Part shown: piece by piece, positions 27,029-35,582 of the stretch | Layout of the letters: each line of letters opens with the position of its first letter | Numbering within the stretch: the first letter of the stretch is position 1 | DNA from: Martinezella tropici | Lineage (GTDB): Bacteria > Pseudomonadota > Alphaproteobacteria > Rhizobiales > Rhizobiaceae | DNA: 64,000 bases | Reading direction: 5' to 3' | NCBI RefSeq assembly: GCF_003287875.1 | Contig: NZ_QMKK01000021.1 | Span: forward strand, 1-64,000 | Program-made: the position numbers and the translations under genes | Notes under the pieces: generated by a model | Told to the model about the DNA's origin: nothing | The model's database searches: none | Seen by the model: only the letters and a program-made list of their open reading frames with translations

Positions 27029-27404
27029 TTCAATACCTTTCGGGGCGCCAAAGCAAATAGGCCGGATCGCACCATGCGGTCCGGTCTGTCTCTGGCGTCA
27101 AGAACCCCGCGTGAAGTGGGAACTTGTAAGTTGGAAATAGCTTTCCCAGCGCATCGGCCGCAGCGCCTGGCGCGGCCTCATTCATAAAAGCGCTTTTGTC
27201 CTTCTCTTGCGTACAGATTGTCCCGCAGGGCACGCTCACGCGGCGGCCGGAAGGTGAAAGCTGAGGCGCATTTGGTCTTAAACGTCAGGAATGTCAAGAG
27301 GTGTAAGCGAAAGCTTTTCATCAGGCGTACAAAAATGCCGCCGAAATCCGGCGGCATCCAAGATCTGATAAGGGCGCATGCCTTCGATAAAGCAGTTCCT
27401 GATC
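27029..27404. other. intergenic region with long helicase leader and a terminator
   Basis: This 376-nt stretch holds the terminator of the upstream secreted-protein gene (27331-27357) and then about 300 nt of potential 5' leader for the helicase. A 69-codon open frame on the minus strand (27030-27239) ends in a TGA one base before the helicase TTG; it lacks a recognisable domain. Long leaders are usual for cold-responsive helicase genes, but I see no defined riboswitch. Confidence 0.45.
27331..27357 (-). terminator. rho-independent terminator of the glycine-zipper gene
   Basis: Perfect 9-bp stem ATGCCGCCG (27335-27343) with CGGCGGCAT (27349-27357), 5-nt loop, followed on the minus strand by TTTTT. 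It lies about 48 nt past the stop at 27405. Confidence 0.85.
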
Positions 27405-27719
27405 CTAGCGGCAAACCTCGACGCGATAAGGGCGGCCCCAGCCATCGTGACGCCATGCCCAATAGCAGCTGGGGTAGGGGCGTACATAGACGCGCTCGTA
27501 GACTGGGCCGTCATAGTAGGCCGGATATGCCGGATAATAAGCCGGGTAGGCGGGCCGCGCAGCCCCGGCGATCAAGGCGCCGCCCACAACACCGGCGGCA
27601 AGACCGCCGAAGAAGGCACCGCGGCCGGACGCGTTGGCGGTAGTGGCGGTTGCGGTGGCGGCGCTGCCAAGCGTCAGCGCGATCAAACCGGCCGTCGTTA
27701 ATGTGCGAAGCACAGACAT
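27405..27719 (-). CDS. small secreted glycine-zipper protein
   Basis: Predicted 104-residue exported protein. A signal peptide (MSVLRTLTTAGLIALTLGSAATATATTANA) precedes a glycine-zipper helix GAFFGGLAAGVVGGALIAGAA and then a Pro/Tyr-rich segment (PAYPAYYPAYPAYYDGP) and a C-terminal CYWAWRHDGWGRPYRVEVCR with two Cys. Similar small surface proteins are frequent in Rhizobiaceae; function unknown. The ATG at 27719 has AAAGGG 6 nt upstream, preferred over the ATG at 27725. Confidence 0.75.
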   Translation of the reverse strand: MSVLRTLTTAGLIALTLGSAATATATTANASGRGAFFGGLAAGVVGGALIAGAARPAYPAYYPAYPAYYDGPVYERVYVRPYPSCYWAWRHDGWGRPYRVEVCR

Positions 27720-27866
27720 TGACATCCCTTTCCCAAAACACAGGCTGGCTCCTAGCCAAACCCGAGCTTGACGTTGCGCAGGAAAGGGGGCGAAGTCGCG
27801 GCCAAAAAGGGCGGCGCGAAATTAAATTTCGTTCATGATCTGGAGTATAAAGCCTTTGATTTTCAA

Positions 27867-29453
27867 TTAGAAATCTGTAGGGACACCGCCCTCTGCCTTG
27901 CGCTTAGCGACAAAGGCGTCGAGTTCCTCCTCGATTGCCGGATCGAGCGGGGGCCGTTCATAACGCTCGAGCGTTTCCTTATAGACACGGTTGGCATGAT
28001 CGTAAGTCGTGGGCCGCCCGGCTTCCGTCCAGGTTTCGTTGTTTCGCCAGTCCGACAGGATCGGCGAATAGAAGGCGGTTTCGTAGCGGGCGAGCGTATG
28101 CGCCGTGCCGAAATAGTGGCCGCCGGGACCAACGTCGCGCACGGCGTCGAGCGCCAGCGCATCGCTGCTGACGTCGAGCGGCGTCAGGAATTCGGCGACC
28201 ATCTGCAGCATGTCGACATCGAGGATGAACTTCTCGAAAGAGGCGGTAAGCCCGCCCTCGCTCCAGCCGGCAGCATGCAGCACGAAATTGCCGCCGCCCT
28301 GGGTCAGTGCCCACAGTGATAGCGCCGATTCGTATGCCGCCTGGGCGTCGAGCGTATTGGAAGCGTTCGTATTGGAGGTGCGGTAGGGGATGCCGTAGCG
28401 GCGGGCGAGCTGACCGCCCGCGATGACGGCCTTCATATATTCCGGCGTGCCGAAGGCGGGCGCGCCCGTCTTCATGTCGACATTCGAGGTGAAGCCGCCA
28501 TACATGACCGGCGCGCCCTTGCGCACCATCTGTGTGAAGGCGAGGCCGCAGAGCGCTTCGGCATTCTGCTGCACCAGCGCGCCGGCGATCGTCACCGGCG
28601 CCATGGCACCAGCCAGCGTGAACGGCGTCACCACGACTACCTGGCCGCGCGAGGACATTTCGATGATGCCCTGCAGCATCGGTCCGTCGAGACGCAGCGG
28701 CGAGGAGGAGTTGATGATGGTGAAGAGCGAGGGCTCGCGCTCCATCTGCTCCATGCTGATGCCGCGGCCGATGCGGGCGATCTCGATGGCATCGAGATTG
28801 CGCTGCTTGCCGAGCGAATAGCAATGGAATGCCTTGTCTGTGAGCTTGACGATGTCGGAGAGGCAATCGAGATGGCGGACCGACGCGTGGATATCGATGG
28901 GCTCGACCGGATAGCCGCCGGTCATGTGAATGACGTCGTAAGATTGGGCGAGCTTGATGAGCTTGCGGAAATCCTCCTGATTTCCCGCCCTCCGGCCACC
29001 CTCGCGGTCGGCGACGAAGGGGGCGGAGGCAACCTGGGCGAAGACGAGATTGCGGCCGCCGATTTCGACGTTTCTCAACGGATTGCGGGCATGCAAGGTG
29101 AAGGCCGAGGGGATCGAAGCGATCAGCTCCATGATCATGTTGCGATCGAAGCGGACGCGTTCCTTGCCCGGCGTGACATCGGCGCCGGCCGCCTTCATGC
29201 GCTCGCGCGCTTCCGGCAGGATGATATCCATGCCGATTTCTTCGAGAATGGTCAGCGACGCCTCGTGAATATCGTCCAGAGCCTCAGGCGACAGGAGTTC
29301 CGTGCGAGCGAGATTGTTGACCAGATTGAGATATTTCGTGCCACTCGGCTTGCGGATGCGCTCGGCGCCGCGCCCTCCGGCCCGCCGCCGCCGTTCGCCC
29401 GTCGCAGTCGCGATCTGCGCTTCGTTCAAGGTCAGGCTTTCTTCGTCGCTCAT
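27867..29453 (-). CDS. trimethylamine methyltransferase (MttB) family protein
   Basis: Protein of 528 residues from the MttB superfamily, TIM-barrel corrinoid-dependent methyltransferases. Characteristic stretches are LSPEALDDIHEASLTILEEIG, FTLHARNPLRNVEIGG, TFTLAGAMAPVTIAGALVQQ-like VTPFTLAGAMAPVTIA and RRYGIPYRTSNTNASNTLDAQ. The frame has no internal TAG, so it is a non-pyrrolysine member and is more likely to act on glycine betaine or another quaternary amine than on trimethylamine. No corrinoid protein or activator gene lies beside it. Start at the ATG at 29453. Confidence 0.85.
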   Translation of the reverse strand: MSDEESLTLNEAQIATATGERRRRAGGRGAERIRKPSGTKYLNLVNNLARTELLSPEALDDIHEASLTILEEIGMDIILPEARERMKAAGADVTPGKERVRFDRNMIMELIASIPSAFTLHARNPLRNVEIGGRNLVFAQVASAPFVADREGGRRAGNQEDFRKLIKLAQSYDVIHMTGGYPVEPIDIHASVRHLDCLSDIVKLTDKAFHCYSLGKQRNLDAIEIARIGRGISMEQMEREPSLFTIINSSSPLRLDGPMLQGIIEMSSRGQVVVVTPFTLAGAMAPVTIAGALVQQNAEALCGLAFTQMVRKGAPVMYGGFTSNVDMKTGAPAFGTPEYMKAVIAGGQLARRYGIPYRTSNTNASNTLDAQAAYESALSLWALTQGGGNFVLHAAGWSEGGLTASFEKFILDVDMLQMVAEFLTPLDVSSDALALDAVRDVGPGGHYFGTAHTLARYETAFYSPILSDWRNNETWTEAGRPTTYDHANRVYKETLERYERPPLDPAIEEELDAFVAKRKAEGGVPTDF

Positions 29454-29669
29454 GGCGCTCGCTCCCAATGATCTGTTGACCGATTCTTGGCAGAGTTTCC
29501 CTCCGTGTGCCGCCGTCGTTTGCGACCAAGGGATGACCGTTATAGGACAGTGCATAGTCTGAACGCGACGTTGGCGCGGCCGCCAAACATGGTTAAGGCT
29601 TTGTTAAAGCCACTTGTGCTAGAGCGTCGTTTCATGAACTATCATGCGCGGTGAAAAGAGAGGCTCCGT

Positions 29670-32600
29670 TTGACCCTGGACGGTGAACTGCTCGACATAG
29701 CGTGCCGCCGGATCGCCAATCTGGACAGGCCCGCCTACATCAAGAACAGCGAGCTTCGGTACGTCGCCGTCAACGATGCCTATGCGCGTTTTTTCGGTCG
29801 CGATATTTCCGATTTCATCGGCAACCGCAGCCAGGATCTTCTCGATGCCGGTGAGAGTGCCGATAGGGAGGACAAGGAGCGCCGCGCCCTCGTCTTCGGT
29901 TCGGAGGAGGTTGCGCTTTGCTTCGATGCGTCGGGCCGCCAGCGTTCGCGCGTGGAGATCGAGAGCTTTTCCCCGTCGGAAGACCGTGTCTACATATTCG
30001 GGGTGTTCTTCGCCGTACCGGCTGTCGCGCGCGATGCCTCCTCTGCCGGGGCAGTGCAAAGCGAGGCTGATGAGCCCGACTTTTTCCGCAGCATTCTGGA
30101 AGGTCTGCCGGTTGCCACATTCGTGCGCGATTCCAACCATCGACTGGTCTATGCCAATGCGGCCCATGCCGATATCACCGGGCTCGATCGCAAGGAAATG
30201 CTCGGTAAGACCGAGCATGAAATGTTCGACGTCGGCGCCGACGACTTCTTCGTGAAAAACGAAGCCGTGCTGCAGGGCGGGCAGGGCCACGAATTCGAAA
30301 GCGAAATCGTCGACCGAAAACAGGTGACGCATCCGGTGAAAATTCGCCTCAACCGAACGACGACGGCGGAGGGAAAGCATTATGCGGTGGGTTCGGTCAC
30401 CGATACTTCGGCGCTGAAGCAGCGTGAGATGCAACTCATCGAGGCGCAGGCCCGTGCCGAAGCGCTGCATCAGGATCTCGATAACATCCTCCGCTCGATG
30501 CCGATCGGCGTGCTCATCCATAATAGCGACCATATTGTCGAATACGTCAACGATGCCTTCTACGACATTTGGGAATATTCGAAGGACGAGCGTTTCGGAG
30601 GCCGCCCCTATCGCGATATCATCGCCAAGCACTATTCGCTGGCACGTTTCGGCGCCGATGGCCGCAGCATCGACGACATTTATCAGGCGTGGCTGACCAC
30701 GCTGCGCAAGGGCGGCGCGCATCTGCAGACGGAAGTGAATTTTGCCGACGGCAAATCCGTCATCATCGATGCGCGCCAGATTTCCAATGGCCGGACATTG
30801 ATGTCCTACACGGATATTTCGTCCGTGAAGCAGCAATCCAAGGAGATCACCGAGACCCGACTGGCGCTGGAACATCTCGGCGAGTTGATGGCTGATGCCA
30901 TGCAGGCCATGTCGCAAGGTCTGCTGATCGTCCAGGATGGCACGATCCTGCTGGCCAACGACCGGCTGAAAGACATGCTGAAACTCCCGGCCGAGCTCCT
31001 GGAGATCGGCAAGGACTGGTCTGCTGCGTTCGACTATTGCGCGGAACGTGGTGACTTTGGCGATGGTTCCGATGGTCTGCGGGAATCATGGGCGCAGAGC
31101 GTTGCGGCGGGCAAGCCGATCTCCTGCGTCTTCCAGGTCGTCGGCGACCGCTGGATACAGCTCGGCGCCGCGATCGGCGAGCATCGCCGCTGGACGGTGG
31201 TGTTCACCGATGTCACCGAGATGAAGGAACGCGAGGCGGACCTGCAGCTGCTGCTGGCGCGCAGCAATGCGGCGGACCGCGCGAAATCCGAATTCCTGAC
31301 CCATATGAGCCATGAAATCCGTACGCCGATGAATGGAGTGCTGGGCATGGCGGAGCTGCTCGGCAAGACGGATCTCGATCCGCGGCAAAAGACCTTTGTC
31401 GATATCATCGTCAAGTCGGGCAATGCATTGCTGACCATCATCAACGACATTCTCGATTTTTCGCGCATCGACACCGGCGACATGCATCTGCGCAAGATGG
31501 CATTCGATCCCGCCGAAGCTGTCGAAGACATAGCGACGCTGCTGGCCGCCGCCGCATCGGAAAAGAATGTCGAGCTGATGGTGCACATCGCTCCCGGCGT
31601 GCCGGCGGCGATGCTCGGCGATGCCGGCCGCTTCCGCCAGATCGTGACCAATCTCGTCGGCAATGCGATCAAGTTCACTGAACGCGGCCATGTGCTGGTG
31701 GAGCTGAACAGCCAGCCTGCGCCGGACGACAACATATTGCTCGTGCTCCGCATCGAAGATACCGGGATCGGCATTCCCGCCGAGAAGCTCGATACGATCT
31801 TCGACAAATTTTCGCTGGCGGATTCTTCCTTTGCGCGGCGCCTTGAAGGATCAGGTTTGGGCCTTGCCATTACGGCAGGCCTCGTCGATCTTTTCGGTGG
31901 TTCGCTGTCGGTCGAGAGCGAATGGGGCAAGGGATCGGTTTTCACCGTCCATTTGCCCATGCCGCTGGTCGCCTTGCGCGGCAAGGCTCCGGAGCTGCCG
32001 GCCAACGTGAAGCGCGCCGGGATCCTGATCGTGGAAGATGATGAGATCCATCGGCGCATCTTGACGGAGCAATTGGTGCAATGGGGCTTCGACAGTCATG
32101 CGGCCGAGGACGGCAAGACCGCGCTTGCCATTCTGGATGCCGCGTTCAACATGGGCGTATCGGTCGACGCGATCATCGTCGACTACAGCATGCCCGGCAT
32201 GAACGGTTATCAGATTGCGAGTGCGGTACACGCCGACGCACGTTTCGAATCGTTGCCGATCGTATTTCTGACATCGATGGGTGTCGCCAGTCGCGATAAG
32301 GATTTTACCGCCGTCAATGGTCAGGCGCATCTCATGAAACCCGTGCGTGCCAATGTCCTGCGCAACACGATCATTGATGTCGTGCGCGCGTCGCGACGGA
32401 AAAACGCGGGCGAACAGCCGGGCTCCACCGCCCGGCCGTTGCCGATTGAGGCGGAGGCCGCAGCCGCAATCGAAGCCGCCGACCGGATGACGCCGGCTAT
32501 ACCTGGCAACACCATCGACGTTCTCGTGGCCGAGGACAACGAGGTGAATCAGATTGTCTTCACGCAGATCCTGCAGGCGACGGGACTTCGCTTTCTCGTC

Positions 32601-32918
32601 GTGGAGAACGGCCAGGCGGCGGTGGACGCATGGCGTCAATTGCGGCCGTCGTTGATCCTGATGGATGTTTCCATGCCGGTCATGAACGGCCATCAGGCGA
32701 CGCGCATGATCCGGCAATTCGAGGCACAAGCCGGGCAGGGATGGCACGTGCCGATCATCGGGGTAACGGCACAGGCATTGGACGTCGATCGCATCGCATG
32801 CATGCAGGCGGGCATGGACGACTGCCTGTCCAAACCGATCAGCCCGGAACTTCTCGAAGCGAAGATCCAGCGCTATCTCGGCGATGCCGTTTTCCAGGCC
32901 GATCGTTCCAACAGCTAG
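29670..32918 (+). CDS. hybrid sensor histidine kinase with PAS domains and two receivers
   Basis: Protein of 1082 residues. About four PAS-like modules fill the first 530 residues (for example DFFRSILEGLPVATFVRDSNH and DLDNILRSMPIGVLIHNSDH). HisKA follows with the phospho-acceptor His in FLTHMSHEIRTPMNG, then the HATPase with N-box NLVGNAIKF, DTGIGIP and GSGLGLAI. Two receivers come last: ILIVEDDE with phospho-Asp in IIVDYSMPGMNG, and VLVAEDNEVNQ with Asp in LILMDVSMPVMNG. No transmembrane segment is evident, so sensing is cytoplasmic. TTG start with AAAGAGAGG upstream. No cognate regulator gene is adjacent. Confidence 0.9.
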   Translation: MTLDGELLDIACRRIANLDRPAYIKNSELRYVAVNDAYARFFGRDISDFIGNRSQDLLDAGESADREDKERRALVFGSEEVALCFDASGRQRSRVEIESFSPSEDRVYIFGVFFAVPAVARDASSAGAVQSEADEPDFFRSILEGLPVATFVRDSNHRLVYANAAHADITGLDRKEMLGKTEHEMFDVGADDFFVKNEAVLQGGQGHEFESEIVDRKQVTHPVKIRLNRTTTAEGKHYAVGSVTDTSALKQREMQLIEAQARAEALHQDLDNILRSMPIGVLIHNSDHIVEYVNDAFYDIWEYSKDERFGGRPYRDIIAKHYSLARFGADGRSIDDIYQAWLTTLRKGGAHLQTEVNFADGKSVIIDARQISNGRTLMSYTDISSVKQQSKEITETRLALEHLGELMADAMQAMSQGLLIVQDGTILLANDRLKDMLKLPAELLEIGKDWSAAFDYCAERGDFGDGSDGLRESWAQSVAAGKPISCVFQVVGDRWIQLGAAIGEHRRWTVVFTDVTEMKEREADLQLLLARSNAADRAKSEFLTHMSHEIRTPMNGVLGMAELLGKTDLDPRQKTFVDIIVKSGNALLTIINDILDFSRIDTGDMHLRKMAFDPAEAVEDIATLLAAAASEKNVELMVHIAPGVPAAMLGDAGRFRQIVTNLVGNAIKFTERGHVLVELNSQPAPDDNILLVLRIEDTGIGIPAEKLDTIFDKFSLADSSFARRLEGSGLGLAITAGLVDLFGGSLSVESEWGKGSVFTVHLPMPLVALRGKAPELPANVKRAGILIVEDDEIHRRILTEQLVQWGFDSHAAEDGKTALAILDAAFNMGVSVDAIIVDYSMPGMNGYQIASAVHADARFESLPIVFLTSMGVASRDKDFTAVNGQAHLMKPVRANVLRNTIIDVVRASRRKNAGEQPGSTARPLPIEAEAAAAIEAADRMTPAIPGNTIDVLVAEDNEVNQIVFTQILQATGLRFLVVENGQAAVDAWRQLRPSLILMDVSMPVMNGHQATRMIRQFEAQAGQGWHVPIIGVTAQALDVDRIACMQAGMDDCLSKPISPELLEAKIQRYLGDAVFQADRSNS

Positions 32919-32980
32919 GGTTGAGATCGATGGACCCGGGAAGGTCGGCGAGCTTTCGGCCATTACGTTGGTCGGCGTTC

Positions 32981-33808
32981 TCAGCCATCGGTCGAAACGG
33001 TAATGGATCTCCATGCTTCGATCTCCTGTTTGAGACGCTCGATCCTGTCCGTCACAAGTCCAAGGGCGTCGCTGCCGAGCAGGAGCTGCGGCGGAGGCGC
33101 GTCGGATTCGATCAAGTCCAATACGGCGGCCGCGAGCTTGTCGGGATCGCCGAGCTGCTTGCCGCTTTTGGCCTGCCGCGCCTGGCGGATCGGGTCGAAC
33201 AGCGCGTCGTAGTCGGCGATCGAGCGCTCGGTCCGGACCATCGAGCGGCCGGCCCAGTCTGTCCTGAAAGAGCCGGGGCATAGGGCGGTGACCCGAACGC
33301 CGAACGGGGCCATTTCCGCACGCATGACTTCGGAAATGCCTTGAAGGGCGAATTTGCTTCCACAGTAATAGGCGATGCCGGGCATGGTGATCATGCCGCC
33401 CATCGAAGTCACGTTGACGATGAAGCCGCTACGCCTTTCGCGGAAGCGCGGTAGGAAGGCCTTTGCGACCGCAACCGCGCCGAAGACGTTCACGTCGAAC
33501 TGGCGCCGCATCTCCTCGATGGGCGACTCTTCAAGAATTCCCTCGTGGCCATAGCCGGCATTGTTGATCAGAACGTCGACTGGTCCATGGTCTTCTTCCA
33601 CCTGTCGCACGACGTCGGCTATCCGGTCGAATTCCGTCACATCGCACAAAACGGACCGGGCTGCCGGCAAACGTTCTGCCAGATCTGCCCGCGACTGTTC
33701 CGAGCGGACGGTGCCGATAACCTTATGGCCGTTCCGGATCGCGGCGGCTGCGATTGCGAAGCCGAAGCCGGAATTCGCTCCGGTGATGAAGAAAGTCTTC
33801 TGTGACAT
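32981..33808 (-). CDS. short-chain dehydrogenase/reductase
   Basis: NAD(P)-binding SDR of 275 residues, classical type. Cofactor motif TGANSGFGFAIA, NNAG in LINNAGYGHEG, catalytic Ser in NVTSMGGM and YxxxK in AYYCGSKFAL. The substrate is unknown. Divergent from an AraC-type activator 77 nt away, which probably controls it. Confidence 0.88.
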   Translation of the reverse strand: MSQKTFFITGANSGFGFAIAAAAIRNGHKVIGTVRSEQSRADLAERLPAARSVLCDVTEFDRIADVVRQVEEDHGPVDVLINNAGYGHEGILEESPIEEMRRQFDVNVFGAVAVAKAFLPRFRERRSGFIVNVTSMGGMITMPGIAYYCGSKFALQGISEVMRAEMAPFGVRVTALCPGSFRTDWAGRSMVRTERSIADYDALFDPIRQARQAKSGKQLGDPDKLAAAVLDLIESDAPPPQLLLGSDALGLVTDRIERLKQEIEAWRSITVSTDG

Positions 33809-33885
33809 GATAGATGTTCTCTTCTTGATTGGTTGATGCTTATGACTGATAATCTTCCAAATTGTTGTTAGCGATCGCGAAAACT

Positions 33886-34821
33886 ATGACTATCTTGCCA
33901 AATCCTATGAATAAGAAGGACCAATGGTCGAGGCGTCGGGAGTTGGTGGAGCTGGCGGGCCTTCTTGCTCCTCGCCAGGGATACAACCCGACCGGGCTTG
34001 CCGGCGTGCGCCTTCTTAGAACCGAAGCGGTCCTTCATGACGTTCCCGTGCTCTACAAGCCGGGCGCGGTATTCGTGCTGCAGGGCCGAAAGCAGGGCAT
34101 GCTTGAGGGCGAAGTCTATCTCTACGATGAGGAGCACTATCTGGCGATATCGGTACCCGTTCCGTTCCGCATGGAATCCTCGGCCAGCCCAGACCGTCCC
34201 TTGCTCGCGGTTTACGTCGAGTTCGATATGCTTCTGGCTGTAGAGATCGCCTCGGAAGTGGGGATGAGACGCTCCGAGCCGAAAGCCGGCAAGGTGCGAA
34301 GTCTGGTATCGAGCAGAATGGAGCCGGTTATCGAGGATGCCGTGCTGCGTATGCTGCGGGCGCTGTGTGATCCCGTCGAACTCGCGGTTCTTGGGGCAGG
34401 CATCTTGCGCGAGCTGCATTACCGGGTGCTCGTCGGCCCGCAGGGCGGCGCGATGATCTCGGCCCTGCAGCAGCGGGGCACATCCGGGAGGATCGTGCGA
34501 AGCCTGGTGCGGTTGCGCGAAACCTACGGTTCGGAGATTTCGGTCGCTGCGCTGGCGCATGAGGCGGGCATGAGCATTCCCTCCTACCACGTCCATTTCA
34601 AGGCCCTGACGGGCAGCAGCCCGATACAGTATCTAAAGGCCATGCGGCTCCACGAGGCGCGGTTGATGCTTGCGCGCCAGGACAAGACGATCGCCGAGGT
34701 CGCTACATCGGTCGGCTATGACAGCCCCGCGCAGTTCAGCCGTGACTTCAAGCGACACTTTCGGCGGACGGCCTCGGAGGAGGCCAATTGGGTTCGCCAG
34801 CATCTGGGCGAACTGGCCTGA
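33886..34821 (+). CDS. AraC-family transcriptional regulator
   Basis: Regulator of about 311 residues. An N-terminal AraC_N cupin-like sensing region (VPVLYKPGAVFVLQGRKQGML) is followed by a C-terminal double helix-turn-helix (ISVAALAHEAGMSIPSYHVHFKALTGSSPIQYLKAMRLHEARLML, then AEVATSVGYDSPAQFSRDFKRHF). Regulators of this pattern next to SDR genes typically activate them. The start is uncertain: ATG at 33886 or 33907, or TTG at 33862; none has a good ribosome site. Confidence 0.86.
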   Translation: MTILPNPMNKKDQWSRRRELVELAGLLAPRQGYNPTGLAGVRLLRTEAVLHDVPVLYKPGAVFVLQGRKQGMLEGEVYLYDEEHYLAISVPVPFRMESSASPDRPLLAVYVEFDMLLAVEIASEVGMRRSEPKAGKVRSLVSSRMEPVIEDAVLRMLRALCDPVELAVLGAGILRELHYRVLVGPQGGAMISALQQRGTSGRIVRSLVRLRETYGSEISVAALAHEAGMSIPSYHVHFKALTGSSPIQYLKAMRLHEARLMLARQDKTIAEVATSVGYDSPAQFSRDFKRHFRRTASEEANWVRQHLGELA

Positions 34822-34847
34822 ATGCTCGCGACAATCGTCTTCCGACC

Positions 34848-35582
34848 TCAGGCCGGCTTGACGCCGCAGAGCATTTCGCGCTTGCCGGCGAAGCCCTTGC
34901 GCCGCTCCACGATAAATCCTGCAGCCTGCAGGTTTCGCCTTACGAAACCGGCTGCTGCATAGGTGGCGAAGGTGCCGTTCGGAGCCGTCTTGTCATGGAG
35001 TGCCTGCATCAATTCCGGCGACCACATGTCGGCGTTGCGGGAGGGTGCGAAGCCATCGAGATACCAGGCATCAAAGCCCGGTTCGGCGCGACTGACGCCT
35101 TCGAGAGCCGGGCCGCAGACGACGCTGAGGCGCGTATTTGCATCTAGCCTCAGCGACACGACACCCTGCGGGTTGTTCGGCCATGCTGCGGCAAGAGCCT
35201 GGCGCTCCCTATCGATTTCAGGCCAGTGCGACAGCGCGCGGTCGATCTCCTCTGCTTTCATGGGATAGAGTTCGAACGACATGACGTGCAGTTGTGAGCC
35301 CGGGGCTGCCTGCTGCCGCCACTGGCGCCATGTCTCGCAGAAGTTCAGTCCGGTGCCGAAGCCGAGCTCGCCGATGAGGAAATCCTGCCGCCCCTGCCAG
35401 CGGGCGGGCAGGCCGTTGCCAGCCAGGAAGACGTGCCCGCATTCCAGGCGGCCGTCGGTCTGGCAATAAAAATGATCGCCAAAAGCCGTCGAATAGGGCA
35501 TATCGCCGTCGCGCCATTCGAGCTCCGGGCTTGCCACAATGGTTTCGGACGTCTCAGTCCGATCGGAAACTGGATCTGTCAT
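34848..35582 (-). CDS. mnmD: tRNA (5-methylaminomethyl-2-thiouridine) methyltransferase, MnmD
   Basis: SAM-dependent methyltransferase of about 244 residues, corresponding to the N-terminal domain of E. coli MnmC, which makes mnm5s2U34 in tRNA. The SAM motif is GELGFGTGLNFCETW and the family motif is DAWYLDGFAPSRNADMWS; the N-terminus PYSTAFGDHFY also fits. Its ATG (complement of 35580-35582) overlaps the ATG of the divergent FAD oxidase. An upstream GTG at 35603 is an alternative start. Confidence 0.87.
   Translation of the reverse strand: MTDPVSDRTETSETIVASPELEWRDGDMPYSTAFGDHFYCQTDGRLECGHVFLAGNGLPARWQGRQDFLIGELGFGTGLNFCETWRQWRQQAAPGSQLHVMSFELYPMKAEEIDRALSHWPEIDRERQALAAAWPNNPQGVVSLRLDANTRLSVVCGPALEGVSRAEPGFDAWYLDGFAPSRNADMWSPELMQALHDKTAPNGTFATYAAAGFVRRNLQAAGFIVERRKGFAGKREMLCGVKPA

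Noticed and set aside
25295..27187. A 630-codon plus-strand frame opposite the DEAD-box helicase
   Set aside because: The helicase motifs are complete on the other strand; the antisense product is low-complexity Ala/Val/Arg sequence.
27867..29453. Pyrrolysine-type trimethylamine methyltransferase
   Set aside because: There is no in-frame TAG and no pyl genes; the protein is a non-pyrrolysine family member.
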